From an uncultured Clostridia bacterium (GTDB taxonomy: Bacteria > Bacillota > Clostridia > Oscillospirales > Ruminococcaceae), in the NCBI GenBank assembly GCA_944388825.1, contig CALXKG010000064.1, forward strand, positions 1 to 9,467: a stretch of DNA of 9,467 nucleotides, given 5' to 3'. Position 1 is the stretch's first letter; each line of letters starts with the position of its first letter. This document shows, piece by piece, positions 6,610 through 9,467 of this stretch. The notes below the pieces were generated by a model. That model was given only the letters and a program-made list of their open reading frames with translations, searched no databases and was not told where the DNA came from. Made by a program: the position numbers and the translations under genes.

Positions 6610-6638
6610 TTGGAAAAACCGCCCCGGCGTGGTATAAT
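6610..6638 (+). promoter_or_regulatory. Strong sigma-A promoter with extended -10
   Basis: TTGGAA (6610-6615), a 17-bp spacer and TATAAT (6633-6638), preceded by TG at -15/-14 (TGGTATAAT). This is the best promoter in the window. Transcription would start near 6645, giving a leader of roughly 75 nt before the histidine-phosphatase-like gene. TTTTCC (6595-6600) and GGAAAA (6612-6617) form an inverted repeat overlapping the -35. Confidence 0.82.
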
Positions 6639-6648
6639 AATCCCGTAG

Positions 6649-6692
6649 TTTCCCTGGCCTTCCGGGGCGGGCAGGCCGCCCCCGCAGGGAAA
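6649..6692 (+). promoter_or_regulatory. Long leader hairpin covering a ribosome-binding-like sequence
   Basis: TTTCCCTG (6649-6656) pairs perfectly with CAGGGAAA (6685-6692). Inside, GGGGCGG (6664-6670) pairs with CCGCCCC (6676-6682) around a 5-nt loop. The structure begins within a few bases of the predicted transcript start. Its 3' arm contains the only AGGGA-like ribosome site for the short frame at 6699. There is no T-tract, so it is not an intrinsic terminator; a role in transcript stability or translation control is inferred. Confidence 0.5.
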
Positions 6693-6698
6693 TCCCCC

Positions 6699-6725
6699 AT
6701 GAAAGATTGGAAGTGGTACCGATGA
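6699..6725 (+). CDS. Possible 8-codon leader peptide (MKDWKWYR)
   Basis: ATG 6699 opens a frame of eight codons whose TGA (6723-6725) overlaps the ATG of the downstream gene (ATGA at 6722-6725). AGGGA at 6686-6690 is 8 nt upstream and lies in the 3' arm of the leader hairpin. Two of eight residues are Trp and one Tyr. The frame is tiny and may be chance; the stop/start overlap and the sequestered ribosome site are what make it plausible. Confidence 0.3.
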   Translation: MKDWKWYR

Positions 6726-7393
6726 TCACCTATAAGCTCTATATGATCCGGCCCGGCCTGACCGCCGGGAACCTGGACGGCCGCTACATCGGCTCGACCG
6801 ACCTCCCCCTCTGCCGAGAGGGGAAGGAGCGGCTGCTGCACCTGGCCAAAACCCGCGCGTACCCCGGCGTCGGGCGGGTCTACGCCCCCTCCCAGAAGCG
6901 GGCGGTCGAGACGGCGGAGATCCTCTTCCCCGGGCATACCGTCTATCCGGCGGACGATCTGCGGGAATACGGCTTCGGCGTGCTGGAAAATAAGACGGCC
7001 GCCGAGCTGCGGGATACCCCCGCCTTTAAACAGTGGATGGCCACCGGGATGCGGGACGCGCCGCTGGGCGGGGAGGACAAGACCGCCTTTTTAAACCGCT
7101 GCGAGGCGGGGTTTGCGGCGGTGCTGGAGGATATGATGCGCGGCCGCGTCACCGCTGCCGCCCTCATCTGCCCCGGCGGGATCATGATGAACCTGCTGGC
7201 CCGCCACGGCTACCCGAAGCTGGAGCCGCTCCGGTGGAAGGCGGAGCCGGGGGAGGGGTATACCGCCCTCGTCACCGCGTCGATGTGGCAGCGGGCCGGC
7301 GTCTTCGAGGTGGTCGACCCGATCCCCTATATCAAGGGCGACCGGCATGAGCCGTCCGCCTACGGCGTCTACGACCTGGAGGAAAGAGGATGA
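6722..7393 (+). CDS. Histidine phosphatase (PGM-like) family protein lacking both catalytic histidines
   Basis: A 223-residue protein with the phosphoglycerate-mutase-like fold. The usual N-terminal LIRHGxTxGN motif reads MIRPGLTAGN, so the phosphorylated histidine is P11. The second active-site motif, normally xxHGGxIxxLL, reads ICPGGIMMNLL, so that histidine is P151. Other family positions remain: R10, Y22-I-G-S-T-D (22-27), the arginine of the SxxKRAxETAEIL block (R60), and E82 in LREYGFG. It therefore looks like a pseudo-phosphatase or a protein with a changed function, not a decayed gene, since the frame is intact. ATG 6722 is preferred (GGAAG 8 nt upstream) over TTG 6707. Its TGA overlaps the ATG of the next gene. 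Confidence 0.85.
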   Translation: MITYKLYMIRPGLTAGNLDGRYIGSTDLPLCREGKERLLHLAKTRAYPGVGRVYAPSQKRAVETAEILFPGHTVYPADDLREYGFGVLENKTAAELRDTPAFKQWMATGMRDAPLGGEDKTAFLNRCEAGFAAVLEDMMRGRVTAAALICPGGIMMNLLARHGYPKLEPLRWKAEPGEGYTALVTASMWQRAGVFEVVDPIPYIKGDRHEPSAYGVYDLEERG

Positions 7394-8259
7394 CCGCGGG
7401 CTACGGTCGCCCGCCGGAAGGGTTTGCGGAAGCCCCGCCGCCCGTCCGGCTCTACCGCCGGGTCAAGGGGGACGCCCGCCGGGCGCTTTGCAGCCGCTGG
7501 GGCAAGGCGGCGGCGGGGGTGCTGTTCCTCGCCGGGTGCCTGGCGGTCTTTTCGCTGCTGGCGGCGGTGATCGCCGGGGTGCTGGGGCTGCCGGCAAAGG
7601 GGATCGCGCTGGAAGACGGGGTTTTGCGGCTCTCCCCCGCCCGGATGGCGGTGGACGGGGCGGTCTGCCTGCCGGGGGCGGCGCTGCTGCCGCCGCTGAT
7701 GACCGGGTACTGCGCCTTCCTGTACCGGCTGGCGGCCGGGGAAGAGGCGGCGCTGGGGGAGATCTTCCAGCCGCTGCAGGACGCGCGGCTGTGGGTAAGG
7801 TCAGTGGGGATGTTTTTCTGCCTGCTGCTGCTCTTTGCCGCCAGCACCGCCCTGTTCCTCGCCCCGGGCGCGGGGCTGATGGCGCTGGCCCTGCGGCTGC
7901 CGGGCAGCGCCGGCCTGCCGGCCCTTTACCGGCTGGGGCTGCTGCTTTTGGGGGTGCTGCTGCTGCCGGCGGGGGCGGCGGGGTCGGCCTGCTTCCTCAC
8001 CCGGTTTATCCCGGCGCCCTTCCTGCTGGCGGCGGGGGAGGGGGGCGTCTTCCGCTGCCTTTCCCGGTCGGTGCGGGCGACCAGAGGGTACCGGGGGGAG
8101 CTGTTTGCCCTTTCCCTCTCGTTTATCCCGCCCTGCCTGACGCTGGTTTTCCTGGCGCCGGGGGTGTTCGTCATCCCCTACCTGCTCTGCTCCTTCGCCC
8201 TCTTTTCCCGCTTCCTCTCCGACCGGCTGGCCCGGCAGGATGCAGGAAAAACAGAATAA
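7390..8259 (+). CDS. Polytopic membrane protein, DUF975-like layout
   Basis: A 289-residue membrane protein that I cannot assign to a named function. Hydrophobic spans lie at about 40-66, 91-112, 139-168, 181-204 and 238-272 (the last is long enough for one or two helices). The N-terminal 38 residues are basic and soluble. The pattern of an early helix, a soluble GEIFQPLQDARLW segment, then an amphipathic RCLSRSVRATRGYRGELFAL segment before a final hydrophobic block ending in PY, resembles DUF975-type proteins; this is a weak similarity by eye. No signal peptide cleavage site or catalytic motif is seen. It shares an ATGA overlap with the histidine-phosphatase-like gene, so the two are co-translated. 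Its ribosome site is GGAGGAAAGAGG just upstream. A strong terminator follows 41 nt after the stop. Confidence 0.75.
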   Translation: MTAGYGRPPEGFAEAPPPVRLYRRVKGDARRALCSRWGKAAAGVLFLAGCLAVFSLLAAVIAGVLGLPAKGIALEDGVLRLSPARMAVDGAVCLPGAALLPPLMTGYCAFLYRLAAGEEAALGEIFQPLQDARLWVRSVGMFFCLLLLFAASTALFLAPGAGLMALALRLPGSAGLPALYRLGLLLLGVLLLPAGAAGSACFLTRFIPAPFLLAAGEGGVFRCLSRSVRATRGYRGELFALSLSFIPPCLTLVFLAPGVFVIPYLLCSFALFSRFLSDRLARQDAGKTE

Positions 8260-8300
8260 GCTGCAATTTATTCGCCGCTTTAACGGGACAAACTTTTTGC

Positions 8301-8329
8301 GCCCGCCGGAGCGGCGATGGCTTTTTTTT
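8301..8329 (+). terminator. Intrinsic terminator of the histidine-phosphatase-like/membrane-protein operon
   Basis: GCC-CGCCG (8301-8308), loop GAG, CGGCG (8312-8316), two bulged bases, then GGC (8319-8321), followed at once by eight T (8322-8329). This is a classic rho-independent terminator for + strand transcription and separates the upstream operon from gdhA. Confidence 0.85.
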
Positions 8330-8363
8330 ACGGAAGTCCCGGGGAGGGGAGCCGGGAGGCCGG

Positions 8364-8422
8364 AAAAAAATTTGACGGACGCCAAAAAAAATATTGCAAT
8401 TTATGCCGGGATGGTGTATAAT
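8364..8422 (+). promoter_or_regulatory. gdhA promoter with upstream A-tracts
   Basis: TTGCAA (8394-8399), a 17-bp spacer and TATAAT (8417-8422). Two A-tracts, A7 at 8364-8370 and A8 at 8384-8391, sit directly upstream about 20 bp apart (two helical turns), as expected for an UP element or bent DNA. TTGACG at 8372-8377 could serve a second, weaker start with TGCAAT at 8395-8400. The leader carries a hairpin (GCGGG 8434-8438 with CCCGC 8450-8454) just before the ribosome site AAGGAGG (8464-8470). Confidence 0.7.
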
Positions 8423-8478
8423 AAGACCACAGCGCGGGATGTCGGACAGCCCGCCGGAAACATAAGGAGGAACCGAAC

Positions 8479-9467
8479 ATGGGATTGAAAAACGCATATT
8501 TGCAGAATGTTTTAGCCGAGGTCGAAAGACGGGACGCCGGGGAGCCTGAGTTCTTACAGGCGGTCACCGAGGTGCTGGAGTCGCTGGAGCCGGTCGTCGA
8601 GGCCAGGCCCGAGCTGGAAAAGCTGAACATCGTCGGCCGCCTGGTCGAGCCGGAGCGGTTTATCCAGTTCCGCGTCCCGTGGGTGGACGACTGCGGCGGC
8701 GTCCACGTCAACCGCGGCTACCGGGTCGAGTTCAACTCGGCCATCGGCCCCTACAAGGGCGGCCTGCGGCTGCACCCGACCGTCTGCACTTCGGTCATCA
8801 AATTCCTGGGCTTTGAACAGTGCTTTAAAAACGCCCTGACCACCCTGCCGATGGGCGGCGGCAAGGGCGGCTCCGACTTCGATCCCAAGGGCAAGTCGGA
8901 TATGGAGATCATGCGCTTCTGCCAGTCGTTCATGACCGAGCTGCAGCGCCACATCGGCCCCAACACCGACGTCCCGGCGGGGGATATCGGCGTCGGCGGC
9001 CGGGAGATCGGCTATATGTACGGCCAGTATAAGCGGATCCGCAACGAGTTCACCGGCGTCCTGACCGGCAAGGGCCTGACCTACGGCGGGTCGCTGGCGC
9101 GGACCGAGGCGACCGGCTACGGGCTGTGCTACTTCACCGAGGAGATGCTCTCCTGCATGAAGGGCGACTCCTTCAAGGGCAAGACGGTGGTCATCTCCGG
9201 CTCCGGCAACGTCGCGATCTACGCCTGCCAGAAGGCGACCGAGCTGGGCGGCAAGGTCGTCGCGATGTCCGACTCCAACGGCTATGTCTACGACCCGAAC
9301 GGCATCGACCTGGACGTCGTCAAGCAGATCAAAGAGGTCGAGCGGGGCCGCATCAAGGAATATGTTTCCCGCGTCCCGGGTGCCGTCTACACCGAAGGGT
9401 GCAGGGGCATCTGGACCATCAAATGCGACATCGCCCTCCCCTGCGCGACCCAGAACGAGCTGGACGA
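8479..9467 (+). CDS. gdhA: NADP-type glutamate dehydrogenase (3' end cut off by the window edge)
   Basis: The first 329 residues of hexameric glutamate dehydrogenase, which interconverts 2-oxoglutarate plus ammonia and glutamate. Visible: the substrate loop GPYKGGLRLHP (90-100, K93), PMGGGKGGSDFDPKGKSD (124-141, catalytic-region K129), PAGDIGVGGREIG (166-178, catalytic D169), and the Rossmann GSGNVA (241-246). The end of the second Rossmann strand reads MSDSNG, like the NADP-specific bacterial enzymes (SDS) and unlike the NAD enzyme of Clostridium symbiosum; NADP use is thus likely but inferred. Full-length homologues are about 445 residues, so roughly 115 are missing beyond the edge. AAGGAGG at 8464-8470 is 8 nt from ATG 8479. 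It has its own promoter and appears monocistronic at its 5' side. Confidence 0.95.
   Translation, partial: MGLKNAYLQNVLAEVERRDAGEPEFLQAVTEVLESLEPVVEARPELEKLNIVGRLVEPERFIQFRVPWVDDCGGVHVNRGYRVEFNSAIGPYKGGLRLHPTVCTSVIKFLGFEQCFKNALTTLPMGGGKGGSDFDPKGKSDMEIMRFCQSFMTELQRHIGPNTDVPAGDIGVGGREIGYMYGQYKRIRNEFTGVLTGKGLTYGGSLARTEATGYGLCYFTEEMLSCMKGDSFKGKTVVISGSGNVAIYACQKATELGGKVVAMSDSNGYVYDPNGIDLDVVKQIKEVERGRIKEYVSRVPGAVYTEGCRGIWTIKCDIALPCATQNELD

Noticed and set aside
6707..6721. TTG at 6707 as start of the histidine-phosphatase-like gene
   Set aside because: No ribosome site precedes it, while ATG 6722 has GGAAG 8 nt upstream and puts the fold's first strand at the usual distance from the N-terminus.
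6447..6721. RNA gene or riboswitch in the gap before the histidine-phosphatase-like gene
   Set aside because: The leader folds, but I see no known riboswitch core, T-box specifier or tRNA-like arms; only the hairpin and short frame are supported.
7347..8375. 342-codon + strand frame across the membrane protein gene
   Set aside because: Its translation is almost wholly Gly/Ala/Pro/Arg, as expected for a shifted reading of GC-rich membrane-protein DNA. The 7390 frame has true hydrophobic spans and an ATGA link to the upstream gene.

Overview
This 9.5 kb window comes from a GC-rich bacterial chromosome. The gene set, strong AGGAGG-type ribosome binding sites, GTG/TTG starts and consensus TTGxxx/TATAAT promoters fit a high-GC member of the Clostridia (Oscillospiraceae/Ruminococcaceae-like). 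That placement is inferred from gene content and style, not from a marker gene. The window has two parts: a phage-derived DNA-replication/recombination module (about 1-2648) and an ordinary chromosomal neighbourhood (2733-9467).

Phage part, all on the + strand: the 3' part of a DUF1351 gene (runs in from the left edge), a Bet/RecT-type single-strand annealing protein, and a replication protein with an N-terminal Lin1244/Lin1753 (DUF4373) domain and a DnaD-like C-terminal segment. The three genes are tightly spaced and look like one early transcript. The middle of the replication gene holds GAAACCCC repeats, a 60-bp block of about 22% GC that is almost all purine on the + strand, and two inverted repeats. 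This layout resembles the lambda-type origin inside gene O and is the most interesting feature seen. The phage module stops abruptly at 2648; no integrase, SSB or att site is visible in the 84-bp junction.

Chromosomal part: convergent with the phage module is a minus-strand operon, read right to left: HAD (Cof-type) phosphatase, then Cys-tRNA(Pro) deacylase YbaK (TTG start), then CCA-adding enzyme (GTG start, overlapping ybaK). Two of its three products act on tRNA. Divergent from it is a zinc-dependent phospholipase C family protein. Next is a two-gene + strand operon driven by a near-consensus promoter with a structured leader and a possible 8-codon leader peptide. It encodes a histidine-phosphatase-fold protein in which both catalytic histidines are proline, and a polytopic membrane protein. 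It ends at a strong intrinsic terminator. Last is gdhA, NADP-type glutamate dehydrogenase, with its own promoter preceded by phased A-tracts; it is cut off by the right edge.

No tRNA, rRNA, CRISPR array or insertion sequence was recognised. No stretch over 300 bases lacks a gene; the longest intergenic gaps (6447-6721 and 8260-8478) hold terminators, promoters and leader structures.
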